64,000 bases of DNA. It comes from CAZNXJ01 sp964577115 (GTDB lineage: Bacteria > Planctomycetota > Planctomycetia > Pirellulales > Pirellulaceae). Within the stretch, counting starts at the first letter, position 1, and every line of letters starts with the position of its first letter. Below the pieces are notes generated by a model. It worked only from the letters and a program-made list of their open reading frames with translations, searched no databases and was not told the origin of the DNA. Below, one piece after another: positions 55,339-64,000 of the stretch. The stretch lies in the NCBI GenBank assembly GCA_964577115.1, contig CAZNXJ010000026.1:1-64000 (forward strand), given 5' to 3'. Both the position numbers and the translations under genes were made by a program.

Positions 55339-56541
55339 CTACAACGTGCTGCTCATCTTGATGACGGGCATCAGCAGAGCAAACACGACGAACAGGACGA
55401 AGCCGGCCAGAATCAGTAGCATGACCGGTTCGAGCAGGCGGACGAACAAGTCGAGCCGCCGTGAGGTCGTTTTCTCGAGGCCATCGGCGATGCCGACGAG
55501 CACCTGGTCGAGCATGTTCGACTCTTCGGCGACCGCGATCATCTCGACGACGTTCGGCGGGAAATAGCCGCTCGCGCGCAGCGGGCTCGCCAGCCGTTCA
55601 CCGGACGAGATGTTCTCGCCGGCCCGCTGAATGGCTTCGGCCAAAACGCGATTGCCCGCCGCTTCGCTGGCGATATCCAGCGACTTGAGAATCGGTACGC
55701 CGTTGCGGAGCATTGTGCCGAGCACGCGGCAAAATCGGGCGACGGCGAGGTTCTGGAAAATCGGGCCGGCGCCGGGCACCCGGAGTTTCATCCGGTCCCA
55801 CAGCCGTCGCCCGCGTTCCGTGGCCAAGCGCCCGCGGACGATGAAGACGGCGATGACGAGGATGATCAGGATTAGCCAGCCCCAGGCGCGGAGCGAATCG
55901 CTGAACCAGAGCAGCCAATCGGTCATCGCGGGCAGTTCACCACGCTCGCGGAGCCGATCAAAGATCAAGGCGAACCGTGGCACGAAGAAGACCATCAGGA
56001 TCGTGACGACCAGCACCCCGGCGGTCGCCAGGAACATCGGATAGGCCAGTGCGCCGGCCGTGCGCGCTTTCAAGTCTTCCATCTGCTCGGTGAACATCGC
56101 GACACGCTCTAGGGCTTCTTCCAGAAACCCACCTTCGGCGCCGGCGCGGACCATGTTCACGGCCATTTCATTGAACACGCGGGGGTGGCGCGACATTGCA
56201 TCGGCGATCGACTCGCCTCCCTCCACTCGCTCGTGGACGTCGGAGAGCGCCTGCTTGAGCGTCAGGTTGGAACTCTGATCGCGCAATACGCGAATCGAAC
56301 GCAGTAGCGGAACGCCGCTCCGCAGGAGACCGGCGAGCTGCGAGTAGACGGTCGCCACGACCTGACCGCTGACGCGTCGGCCCATCCCGAACGACGAAGT
56401 CTGCTGCGGGACGGTGACTTCGAGCGGAAAGAGCGATTGGCCGGCCAGCATGTTGACCGCTTCGCGCTGCGATGCGGCGACGATCGTGCCGCTCACGCGC
56501 TGCCCGGACATGTCGCGTGCGGTGTAAACAAAGTCAGGCAT
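55339..56541 (-). CDS. gspF: GspF inner-membrane platform protein
   Basis: This 400-residue polytopic protein anchors the ATPase to the membrane. It has two GspF domains: the first contains LAGLLRSGVPLLRSIRVLRDQ and the second LGTMLRNGVPILKSLDIASE. Three membrane helices are visible, at about residues 170-190, 220-240 and 372-394. The length matches GspF/PilC. It follows gspE and precedes gspG, the normal order. The gap of 105 bases to gspE is the largest inside the gspE-gspK stretch. Confidence 0.95.
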   Translation of the reverse strand: MPDFVYTARDMSGQRVSGTIVAASQREAVNMLAGQSLFPLEVTVPQQTSSFGMGRRVSGQVVATVYSQLAGLLRSGVPLLRSIRVLRDQSSNLTLKQALSDVHERVEGGESIADAMSRHPRVFNEMAVNMVRAGAEGGFLEEALERVAMFTEQMEDLKARTAGALAYPMFLATAGVLVVTILMVFFVPRFALIFDRLRERGELPAMTDWLLWFSDSLRAWGWLILIILVIAVFIVRGRLATERGRRLWDRMKLRVPGAGPIFQNLAVARFCRVLGTMLRNGVPILKSLDIASEAAGNRVLAEAIQRAGENISSGERLASPLRASGYFPPNVVEMIAVAEESNMLDQVLVGIADGLEKTTSRRLDLFVRLLEPVMLLILAGFVLFVVFALLMPVIKMSSTL

Positions 56542-56646
56542 GCCCGCTAACCCGTCACTACTTCAGGACACTCGATTCCGCCGCCTCGCGGCCAGCCCGA
56601 GAAGGCGGCTCGCTCGACGTCGCATGTCACACTTCGCTCGGCGCAC

Positions 56647-58371
56647 CTACGCACCAGACGCTGTCTTCTGCAGCTCGGCCATGAGCCGGTCGCCTTTGGT
56701 TACGCGAGCGACCTCGTCGATCGTCGTTTGTCCGGCGAGTACTTTCTTCCAGCCGTCCTCCCGCAGCGTCACCATGCCGTTACGGATCGCTGCTTTTTTG
56801 ATCTCCCAGGTGCTGGCACGATCGTGTGCCAGTTGGCGAACCTCCTCGTTGGTAACCAGCAGCTCGTAGATACCCATTCGGCCCGAGTAGCCGACCTGCC
56901 GGCATTTACGGCAGCCCACGGCCTGGTAGATCGGCTGCTCCATCTGGTCATACGGGAAGTCGGACGGTAGTTCCGAACTGGGCGGCTCGTACGGAGCGCC
57001 ACATTCGCGGCAGAGGCGCCGTACGAGACGCTGAGCCATGACGGCTTCCACCGTACTGGCGACCAAAAACGGCTCGACACCCATGTCGACCATTCGCGTA
57101 AACGCGCCGGCCGCATCGTTCGTGTGCAGCGTACTGAAGACAAGGTGGCCGGTAAGCGACGCCTGAATGGCGTTCTCAGCCGTTTCCACGTCACGAATTT
57201 CGCCGACCAGCACCACGTCCGGATCGTGACGCAGAATGCTTCGCAGCGATTGGCCGAACGTCAGGCCGATCTTCGTGTGTACCTGGATCTGGCTGATGCC
57301 TGGCAGTTGGTATTCGACCGGGTCCTCGGTCGTAATGATCTTCGTGTCGGGCTGGTTGATTTCCAGCAGAGCGCTGTACAGGGTCGTCGTTTTACCCGAG
57401 CCCGTGGGGCCGGTGACGAGAATGATGCCGTGGGGCAACTGGATCAGCTCGTGAAACGCTCCATACGTTACCGGATCCATCCCCAGCTTGCGCAGGTCAA
57501 AGGTCATGTTGCCCTTATCGAGCAATCGCATGCAGACGCCTTCGCCGTGAATCATGGGGATGACCGAAACACGCACGTCAATTTCGCGTCCGGCGACTTT
57601 GAGCTTCATACGGCCGTCCTGGGGCAGCCGCTTTTCGGCGATGTTCAGCCGCGACATGATCTTCAGGCGGCTGATGATCGCCGATTCGAAGCGATGGATT
57701 TCCGGAGGCATCGGCTGCGGATGCAGCAGCCCGTCGATCCGGTAGCGCACCACCAGCCCGTCCGCTTGCGGTTCAATATGGACGTCGCTCGCCCGGGACT
57801 CGACGGCTTCGAGCAGGATCTCGTTGACCAGACGCACGACGGACGCTTCATGCGCCATCTCCGAGAGCTCGGAATCGTCGTCCTCCATCCCGCTGAGCAA
57901 CTCAACGCCGTCGTTCGTGCTCGCCTCGAGCATCCCCTCGATCGTTTCACTGCCGACGCCGAGATGGGCTTTGATAAGCCGATCGATTTCGCGCCGCGGC
58001 GAGAGCACTGGCATGACGGCAAGCCCTGTCGCGGCACTGGCTTCGTCGATCGGGTAAAGATCGAAGGGATTGCAGGTGGCCACGATCAATTGACCGTTGT
58101 CACGCCGAATGGGAAATAGCTGTTGCCGGTGGATCAGTTTGTTGGGGAAACTTTTCAGCAGGCTGAGATCGACCTGCGTGCTGGTTAAATCGACGTATTC
58201 GAGTCCGAGTTCCTCGCCGAGTACCGTAAGGGCTTTTTCCTCATCGACGTAGCCCAGCTCGACGGCTTTCTCAATCAGCCCAATTGCGCCATCGTTGGAA
58301 CTTCGCCGAAGTTGCTCGAGCTGCCGCTCGTCAATCAAACCTCGTCGCAAAAGGATTTCGCCAGCGTCCAT
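56647..58371 (-). CDS. gspE: GspE secretion ATPase
   Basis: This 574-residue hexameric ATPase powers pseudopilus assembly. The N-terminal N1E-like domain (LIDERQLEQLRRSS...) links to GspF/GspL. The ATPase core has Walker A GPTGSGKTTTLYSALLE, Asp box TEDPVEYQLPGI and Walker B ILRHDPDVVLVGEIRD. A tetracysteine zinc site follows (CRECG...CRKC). GspE/PilB length is normal. It is the first gene of the overlapping gsp block and lies 330 bases after the HEAT-protein stop. Confidence 0.96.
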   Translation of the reverse strand: MDAGEILLRRGLIDERQLEQLRRSSNDGAIGLIEKAVELGYVDEEKALTVLGEELGLEYVDLTSTQVDLSLLKSFPNKLIHRQQLFPIRRDNGQLIVATCNPFDLYPIDEASAATGLAVMPVLSPRREIDRLIKAHLGVGSETIEGMLEASTNDGVELLSGMEDDDSELSEMAHEASVVRLVNEILLEAVESRASDVHIEPQADGLVVRYRIDGLLHPQPMPPEIHRFESAIISRLKIMSRLNIAEKRLPQDGRMKLKVAGREIDVRVSVIPMIHGEGVCMRLLDKGNMTFDLRKLGMDPVTYGAFHELIQLPHGIILVTGPTGSGKTTTLYSALLEINQPDTKIITTEDPVEYQLPGISQIQVHTKIGLTFGQSLRSILRHDPDVVLVGEIRDVETAENAIQASLTGHLVFSTLHTNDAAGAFTRMVDMGVEPFLVASTVEAVMAQRLVRRLCRECGAPYEPPSSELPSDFPYDQMEQPIYQAVGCRKCRQVGYSGRMGIYELLVTNEEVRQLAHDRASTWEIKKAAIRNGMVTLREDGWKKVLAGQTTIDEVARVTKGDRLMAELQKTASGA

Positions 58372-58701
58372 TCGTTTGCTCGTTCTCGTCGTCTCAAGTG
58401 GCTACGGCTCGTGAGCATGGGGGACCAACCCGCGAGAGCCGCTACGGGCGCGGACTCTCGAACACGCGCGGCCTGGGCCGCGGCCTGGGCGCCCATGCCG
58501 GGCTGCGGGCAGGTACGACACGCGTCTCCGTTACGTGCGTGGTTTCGCCCGCCAGAAGCGTCTAGTCGGCTCCATTCTACTTAAAACGAGCCGCCCGTGT
58601 CGCCCAAGATCACCCCCAATTGCGGTGCACGGCCGACTGTCTCGGCCGTTTCCCGCACGAAATATTCAACCCGAGCCGAGATCATAAGTTCCGGTGGGGG
58701 C
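58372..58701. other. 330-base gap between the HEAT-protein gene and gspE
   Basis: I see no gene. The gap probably carries the promoter of the gspE-led block, or processing sites if the HEAT gene is co-transcribed. I could not identify a convincing -35/-10 pair. Confidence 0.5.
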
Positions 58702-59535
58702 TCAGTTCCGGATCGCAGCCAGCGCGTCTTCGACCGCCGCGCGGACGTCCGGATCGGCATCCGAACGGGAGAGTTCGAGGGCGGCGGTGGCCGCCTCCGC
58801 GTCTGGCCCGAGGGCGCGGAGCGTCTCGGCCGCCCAGATTCGCGTCTCGATATGCGGCGATTCCAACGCCGCGATCAGCCCGGGTACGGCCGGCGGGCCG
58901 ATACGAACGAGGGCCGCCTGAATCGACGCAAGTAGCTGGTCATGCGTCGCTTGCAGCTCGACGAGCTCGGCGTCCGCCTGAAGTTGCCAATCGTCGAGCA
59001 GCCCGCGAAGGGCCTCGAGCTCGGCTTCGAGCGACCGTGGGGCACGTGCGGGCGGCAGCTGCGAATCGGCGGCCTCCTCCTCCGGCGGCGGCTCGCCCAG
59101 CGCGTCCTCGTCGGAACCCGCATCCAGGTACGCTTCGACCATCGAGTCGCTCATCAGGTCGCTCGCAAACAGCTCGTCGACTTCGAAGCCGACCGACCCG
59201 ATCGAACTCACCGATGCGTCCCGCTCTTCGCGCAAGCGGCGCACCTGGCGTTCGAGCCGCTTGATCTCCTCGGTGAGTTCCTGAATCACCGCGTTCCGCT
59301 TTGCCAATTCCTGCCCCAGGTAGTCCGCTCGCCGCCGCAGCCGGCGCACTTCGAGCGGCGCGGAACGGGGCAAGCGGGTAATGGACGAGCGGCCCGGGAA
59401 GTCATCCGCGGTGGTCGTCGGCACGTCCCGAGTTGTCGGGTAACGATTGAGTAGAGCGGTCACGCCTAGCGCGGCCAACAAGAGTGCGGCCAGCACGGCG
59501 GTCACCGCGACGAGGCTGCGGTTCCACAGATCCAT
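58702..59535 (-). CDS. Membrane-anchored coiled-coil / HEAT-repeat protein
   Basis: This 277-residue protein has one N-terminal membrane helix (residues about 8-28, AVTAVLAALLLAALGVTALL). A coiled coil of about residues 65-105 (ELAKRNAVIQELTEEIKRLE), an acidic linker and two HEAT-like repeats at about 205-277 (GPPAVPGLIAALESPHIETR, DADPDVRAAVEDALAAI) follow. HEAT repeats mediate protein contacts. Placement between the secretin-N giant and gspE suggests a scaffold in the secretion system, which is inference. No catalytic motif. Confidence 0.8.
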   Translation of the reverse strand: MDLWNRSLVAVTAVLAALLLAALGVTALLNRYPTTRDVPTTTADDFPGRSSITRLPRSAPLEVRRLRRRADYLGQELAKRNAVIQELTEEIKRLERQVRRLREERDASVSSIGSVGFEVDELFASDLMSDSMVEAYLDAGSDEDALGEPPPEEEAADSQLPPARAPRSLEAELEALRGLLDDWQLQADAELVELQATHDQLLASIQAALVRIGPPAVPGLIAALESPHIETRIWAAETLRALGPDAEAATAALELSRSDADPDVRAAVEDALAAIRN

Positions 59536-59660
59536 AGGGCCACAAGGAGCAAGGGACTGGTCGAGCGTTCAAGACACCCCGCCTCTCCCATTGTGGTAAA
59601 GCCGAGCGCCCAACGCAACGCGCAGCGCGATATCGCGCGCGGTGGTGATTCCGAGGAAAG

Positions 59661-59713
59661 AACCACGGATCCACACCGATGACACGGATGACACGGATGG
59701 GGCAGATGATGCG
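59661..59713. repeat. CACGGAT short tandem repeat, copy 2
   Basis: The lead-in AACCACGGAT seen at 2888 recurs here, followed by degenerate units (CACACCGATGA, CACGGATGA, CACGGATGG, then GATGCGGATATGG). It lies about 20 bases beyond the stop codon of the large secretin-N gene, another 3'-flanking position. Period is nine to eleven bases. Confidence 0.7.
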
Positions 59714-59733
59714 GATATGGGTGCGGGTGCGCG

Positions 59734-62700
59734 CTACCGGCCGCGACCTCCGCCTCCTCCGCCGCCACCGCGCTGACCTCCACCTCCACCGCCGCCGCGA
59801 CCACCGCGCTGACCACCACCTCCACCGCCTCCGAAGCCGCCGCCTTGGTTGCCTCCGCCGCGCTGGCCACGGAATCCACCGCCGCCACCACCCTGCTGTT
59901 GCTGCTGAAGCTGGCGGAAGAACTCGACCTGCTGCCGCACATTATCGGCGTTCTGGCTGCCGCCCGACCGGCCGCGGCCCTGCGTCGGCTGAGTTTGCGT
60001 CGTCGTGCTCGAGGTCGTGGTTTGCTGCTGGCCGAGCATCTTCGAGAGGGCCTGGTACACGTAGGCGGGATTCGCCGTCGTCGTCACCACGTGGACCCGC
60101 TCGCTCATCTCCTCGTTCGGCTGATCGATCATCTGCACCAGCAAGTAAACGTCCTGATAGAGCGACTCGGGAGCGCGGACGATCAGCGAGTTCGATTCGC
60201 TGTGGACGGTTACGGTCATCTTCGGCAGCTCGCCGCGCGATTCCCGATTCCCGCCGCCACCACCACCTCCGCCGCCGCGGCCGCGGCCGCCGCCAAGCGC
60301 ACGGATAATGTCTTCCGCCGACGGCTGACGCTGTTGCTGGCTGCTTTGTCCGGCAATGCGATCCGCGAACGTCGATTGCACAATGGCCGCCACGCGATCG
60401 GCCGACGTGTACCGGATGGGAATGATGCGCGGTGTTCCTGCGACGCGTATGTCGGTGATGCTGTCTTCCTTGTCGATCACCATCAGAATCTGTTCGATCT
60501 CGTCGAGTTCGGCGGGCGAGCCGACACAGATCAGACGATTGAGGCGCGGATCGGGCACGATGCTGACACTGCCCGTCGTGATGGCGCCGGCGGGAGCATC
60601 GTCACCGCCGCCACCCATGAGAGCGCCCAGGATGCCTCCGCCCAGCAGGTTCGACGCCATGTCGCCAATCGCGAGCGAACTGCCGCCGACCGGCCGCGCG
60701 CCGAGGATATCCTGTAGCAACCGCGCGGCAATCTCGACCTGGGCATGCTGGAGATAAAACACCGCCACGTCGCTTGCCAATAGACCGTTGTCCATCTCTT
60801 TCGTGAGCAAGCTCAGCAAGTTTTCGAAATCATCGAGCACCTCGGTGTCCGACGAGGCGATGATCAGGCCCTGAGGCGTGACAGTGACGAGAATTTCTCC
60901 CGGCTCGCGCGGGCCCTCTTCGGTTTGCGCACTCTCCGAGTTCGGCAACTGCCGTTCGCCTTGTGCATTGTTTTGCGTAGCGTCTTGGGACTCGCTGGCT
61001 ACCTCGCGTGACCGCTCGCCGTTCGCCTGCGCCGAAGCATCCGCCGCCTCGTTGGCCTGAGCGGCCGCGTTTTCTGTGGATTCCTGGCCAAGCGGCGCAC
61101 TGGTCAAGAAGGTAGCCGGCCGCGCCGCTAACTGGCCCGCGCGACGAATCACCACGCCGTCGTTCGACGCTTCACGACTTCGCGCATCGGGATCGCCCGC
61201 GTCGGCGTCGTCGTCATCATCGAATTGCGGCTGCGGCCTGCGCTCGAGCGGTCGGCGCTCGAACCGCGGTGGCTCGGCCGCGTCGTCGTCGAAATCGAAC
61301 GCCGGCTCCCGCGACTGCGGGACGTCGGGCTCAACCGGGCGGCGTGGAGCAATACGTTCGTCCGGGTCGTCCGGCTCGTCGTCCATCGCGGCTTCCGCAC
61401 CAGGTGCGTCGGGCCGCTGAAAGGCCGCCGGCTGGCGGGCTGGGAGGTTGCCCGGCCGCGACATCGGCGTCTCGGCGCCGCCCGCTGGCACACGACGCTC
61501 GAACCCTTCCGACGAAGCAGGTCGCGACGGCGGCGCAACGATGGCCCGTTCACGGAACGGCGAACTGCGGTTCAGCTGGTCGCCGGGACTGACAAGACGA
61601 ATACGCGCGTTGGAGAAGTTTGGCCAGAGTGTTTGCACTTGATTCAGCAGTGCCTGGGCGGACGAGGAGCCGTTCAGCGGCACCATGCGCACGTTGCCTC
61701 GATCCAACAGCCCGCTGCTCTGCCCTTCGAGCTGTTCCACCAGCATTTTGATTTGCTGGATCTGAGTTTCCGTGCCCCGCACGAACAAACGCATCGTGTT
61801 GGGATCCGCGTCGATGGTCGGGCCCGTCATCGCGCCTTCCCCAGTCGGAAACAGTTTGTTGATCGAGAGGATGACGAGTTGCGGGTCCATGCGGCGGAGT
61901 TGAATCATCTCGAGACGCGATGATTCGCCCTCCAGTTTGGCCAGCGTTTCAGTAATCACGCGGTGATCGGACGGGCGGGCGAGCGCGATCAGCTTGTTAG
62001 TTTTCTCGTCGAGCGTCAGCCGCGTGTCGGGCTGGCCAGCCAGCAACGTCTGGAGCACTTGCAGGGCCGTCGTGGGATCGGCCGAATGGATCGCATAGGT
62101 TTGTAGGTATGCGACTTCGGCCACCGGCGCATTGCCCGGCTGCTCGTCGCTATCTCGATCCATCAATTCGACGATCTCCGCAAGCCGCTCGGTGGCTTCT
62201 TTCGTCCCCGTCGCGAAAATGCGCGTCCCAAAAGGATCGGTCGAAATATTGATCTGTTCGTTGGTGGTCTGGCCTTCGGGAATCCCCAGCAGTGGGCGAG
62301 CCACGTCGAGTACCTGGTCGGCGGCGACGTGTTCGAGCCGGATTTCGAGCACCTTGCGGTCGCTCTGCGAAGGATTCTCAATCGCTTCGATCACCGAACG
62401 AATCACGCGCAGCTTGCCAGCCGTTTCGGTGACAAGAACTTGTCGCGCCTTGGGCAGTACGGTCATGGTTCGGCCCGGGCCGAGCAGCTTGCCGATTTCC
62501 GCTTCCGCATCCTCGGGCGTCATCTTGGCCAGATGGAACAAGGCCTTGACCAGTTCGAAGTCGCCCCGGTTATCCAATTCACGCACATCGACGAGCTCGA
62601 CGAGCTCGGGTGGCACGGTGCTCTCGAGATTCAGCAGCATGAGCATCTTGCCGCGGCGGACGAGCGTATAGCCCTTGTTCAGCAGAACGCTGTTCAGCAC

Positions 62701-63726
62701 GTCCAGCGCCTCGGCGGGCGTGTACTCGCGCGACGGATCGCGGAAGTTGAACGTGCCTTCCGGGAATTCATCGATCTGTAGCGACAGGTCGGCTTCTTCC
62801 GCGAACCATTCGAGCACGTCCTTCCACGTCGCATATTGGAAGCTGAACGTCAGGCGATGGTCGGTTGGCCGCGATGGAGCCGGCTGCGCCACATCGACAG
62901 CGCCCCGTTGTGGCGTTGCGGGCTGCGCTTCATCCTGCGCGGGTTCATCTTCGCTCTCAGCCGGTTCGGTCGCCGCATCCGTCGTCGGCCCGCGGTTTTC
63001 GGCGACACGGTCGGCCGGTGCCGCTGCGGCCTCGGCAGGTTTCGCAGCGTCGGGTTCGGACTTCACCTCTTCCTCATCGTCCGCCGGCGTGCTAGCCGCC
63101 GCCACACGGTCGCTCGGGGACGGTTCCGCCTCGGCTGCCGCGCGCGTGACTTCCAATCCGGCCAGCCGCTGCCAGTTCGCGCGCTGCTGTTCGGTCAATA
63201 CGTCCGACAATCGACGCTCGTACATCGCGTGAGTCAACCGGCGCTGCGTCTCGCCCCCGACGTTCAAATCGGCGGTGCGCTGCGCGAGCAGATCTTTCAC
63301 CTGAGCTCGCTGATCGGGCGATAGTCCGAGCACCGCGGCGACTTCGTCATCCGCGAGCGTCGTCATACCACCGCGAGCGATCTTGAGCTTATTGAGTTTT
63401 TCCCGCTGCTCGAGACTGAGCAGTTCCAGGCCCTGCCTTTCCGATTCGGCGACGAACGGTTCGAGCTGCTTGGCGGCTTCCGCGGGCGGGAGATTTTTGG
63501 TCCTCTCGAGCAATGCGAGCGCCTCGCGCTCGCGGCGCTCGATCAGGGCGAGCAGTTTCTGGTGCGTGGCCTCGTCCAGCCCCAACTGCTTCGCGCCGTC
63601 CGGTTCGACGGCCAAAGCGAGCACGCCCACAAATTCGGGCTCGGCAGCCTGGACCGGCCCTGCGCCCGCGAGCAGCAAGGCGACCAGAGCGAGAGCCGTC
63701 CGATAGAGCAGCGACACCGTATTCAC
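59734..63726 (-). CDS. Giant secretin-N-repeat protein without secretin barrel, Gly/Arg tail
   Basis: This 1330-residue exported protein has a signal peptide (MNTVSLLYRTALALVALLL..., cleaved near VQA-A). A helical region with LSPDQRAQVKDLLAQR and LTEQQRANWQRL resembles Spy/LTXXQ helical hairpins. An STN-like domain follows (FQYATWKDVLEWFAEEADLSL, in part: WKDVLEWFAEEADLS), then about eight N1/NolW-like repeats (IRLEHVAADQVLDV, YAIHSADPTTALQVL, IPIRYTSADRVAAIV and others). The C-terminus, about residues 1274-1330, is Gly/Arg/Gln-rich. No secretin barrel motif (VPxLxxIPxLGxLF) is seen. The start is GTG after GAGGAT. Likely a periplasmic ring or channel-associated protein of the system. Confidence 0.85.
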   Translation of the reverse strand: MNTVSLLYRTALALVALLLAGAGPVQAAEPEFVGVLALAVEPDGAKQLGLDEATHQKLLALIERREREALALLERTKNLPPAEAAKQLEPFVAESERQGLELLSLEQREKLNKLKIARGGMTTLADDEVAAVLGLSPDQRAQVKDLLAQRTADLNVGGETQRRLTHAMYERRLSDVLTEQQRANWQRLAGLEVTRAAAEAEPSPSDRVAAASTPADDEEEVKSEPDAAKPAEAAAAPADRVAENRGPTTDAATEPAESEDEPAQDEAQPATPQRGAVDVAQPAPSRPTDHRLTFSFQYATWKDVLEWFAEEADLSLQIDEFPEGTFNFRDPSREYTPAEALDVLNSVLLNKGYTLVRRGKMLMLLNLESTVPPELVELVDVRELDNRGDFELVKALFHLAKMTPEDAEAEIGKLLGPGRTMTVLPKARQVLVTETAGKLRVIRSVIEAIENPSQSDRKVLEIRLEHVAADQVLDVARPLLGIPEGQTTNEQINISTDPFGTRIFATGTKEATERLAEIVELMDRDSDEQPGNAPVAEVAYLQTYAIHSADPTTALQVLQTLLAGQPDTRLTLDEKTNKLIALARPSDHRVITETLAKLEGESSRLEMIQLRRMDPQLVILSINKLFPTGEGAMTGPTIDADPNTMRLFVRGTETQIQQIKMLVEQLEGQSSGLLDRGNVRMVPLNGSSSAQALLNQVQTLWPNFSNARIRLVSPGDQLNRSSPFRERAIVAPPSRPASSEGFERRVPAGGAETPMSRPGNLPARQPAAFQRPDAPGAEAAMDDEPDDPDERIAPRRPVEPDVPQSREPAFDFDDDAAEPPRFERRPLERRPQPQFDDDDDADAGDPDARSREASNDGVVIRRAGQLAARPATFLTSAPLGQESTENAAAQANEAADASAQANGERSREVASESQDATQNNAQGERQLPNSESAQTEEGPREPGEILVTVTPQGLIIASSDTEVLDDFENLLSLLTKEMDNGLLASDVAVFYLQHAQVEIAARLLQDILGARPVGGSSLAIGDMASNLLGGGILGALMGGGGDDAPAGAITTGSVSIVPDPRLNRLICVGSPAELDEIEQILMVIDKEDSITDIRVAGTPRIIPIRYTSADRVAAIVQSTFADRIAGQSSQQQRQPSAEDIIRALGGGRGRGGGGGGGGGNRESRGELPKMTVTVHSESNSLIVRAPESLYQDVYLLVQMIDQPNEEMSERVHVVTTTANPAYVYQALSKMLGQQQTTTSSTTTQTQPTQGRGRSGGSQNADNVRQQVEFFRQLQQQQQGGGGGGFRGQRGGGNQGGGFGGGGGGGQRGGRGGGGGGGQRGGGGGGGGRGR

Positions 63727-64000
63727 TCGTATGAATCCTCGCGTTGTGATCTCTCGTTGGATCGCAATTCGTTCCGATTTTTAATGCGTTTCGACCTCTT
63801 AGCCGTTGATGGCACTGCCAAGAGACCGCGCGTGACCAAAGGCCGCGTCCCGGGAGGGAAGTGGGAGAGGAAGCTCCGCGGCGTGGCGCCGCCAGCCCAG
63901 CCGGGCCGCGCACCTACAGCTCATCGTAATCGGCCCGCCGCGGATCGAACAGGGAAACCTGCGAAACCTTTCCGGCCCTACGGCGCGCACCACGCGCAAA
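63727..64000. other. Upstream region at the right window edge
   Basis: The last 274 bases hold no recognisable gene. The short minus-strand frames are Arg-rich and not supported. The promoter of the giant secretin-N gene should be here or beyond the edge. Confidence 0.5.

Noticed and set aside
63799..63999. 66-codon minus-strand frame at the right edge
   Set aside because: No start signal or family features; probably non-coding.

Overview
The window reads as a chromosomal segment of a GC-rich planctomycete, most likely of the Pirellulales. The basis is gene content: a DUF1549/DUF1553 surface-cytochrome gene with PPC-type and WD40 partners, a YdjY-domain protein, secretin-N-repeat giants, and a PrkA/DUF444/SpoVR cluster. 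The species cannot be named from sequence alone. I see no transposase, integrase, phage gene, CRISPR array, rRNA or tRNA. Almost all of the window is dense, ordinary core sequence.

Layout. Positions 1-2885 hold a heptanucleotide tandem repeat and a P2A-type (Ca2+-like) ATPase, closed by a bidirectional terminator. Positions 3049-12148 (minus) hold three exported proteins: a DUF1549/DUF1553 cytochrome-like protein, a PPC/Ig-fold protein and a CXXCH-WD40 protein. The last two both carry a long Ala-rich coiled coil. Next come aat and an HtrA-like protease (12410-14323, minus). The housekeeping information-processing set dnaG, rpoD, a C4 zinc-ribbon coiled-coil protein and greA runs on plus at 14867-20075. 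A large TolC-like lipoprotein and a small exported protein follow.

Positions 23980-27794 (minus) hold a YdjY-domain protein, a 619-residue unknown, a YggS-type PLP protein and a DUF167 (YggU) protein, probably one transcript from a good sigma70-like promoter at 27885-27915. A HemQ-like coproheme enzyme (plus) faces a five-gene stress-kinase cluster on minus (28892-34620): prkA, DUF444, a 64-residue protein, spoVR and a 161-residue protein. A lone CheY-like receiver, a CehA/McbA-type PHP metallohydrolase, a Gfo/Idh/MocA oxidoreductase and an exported protein of unknown role come next.

The last third (42736-63726, minus) is a type II secretion / type IV pilus-like machine. In transcription order it holds: a 1330-residue secretin-N-repeat protein with a Gly/Arg tail and no secretin barrel, a membrane-anchored HEAT/coiled-coil protein, GspE, GspF, GspG, GspH, GspI, GspJ, GspK, a PilM-PilN-like fusion (GspL role), a PilO-Ig-PilP-like fusion (GspM/GspC role), an extended GspD secretin and a lipoprotein. 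Genes gspG to the PilO/P gene mostly overlap by 1-14 bases, so they are almost certainly co-translated. A prepilin peptidase is not in the window.

The observations most worth following are the paired coiled-coil insertions in the surface-cytochrome cluster, the rearranged inner-membrane platform and barrel-less secretin relative of the secretion system, and the two uncharacterised small proteins in the PrkA cluster.
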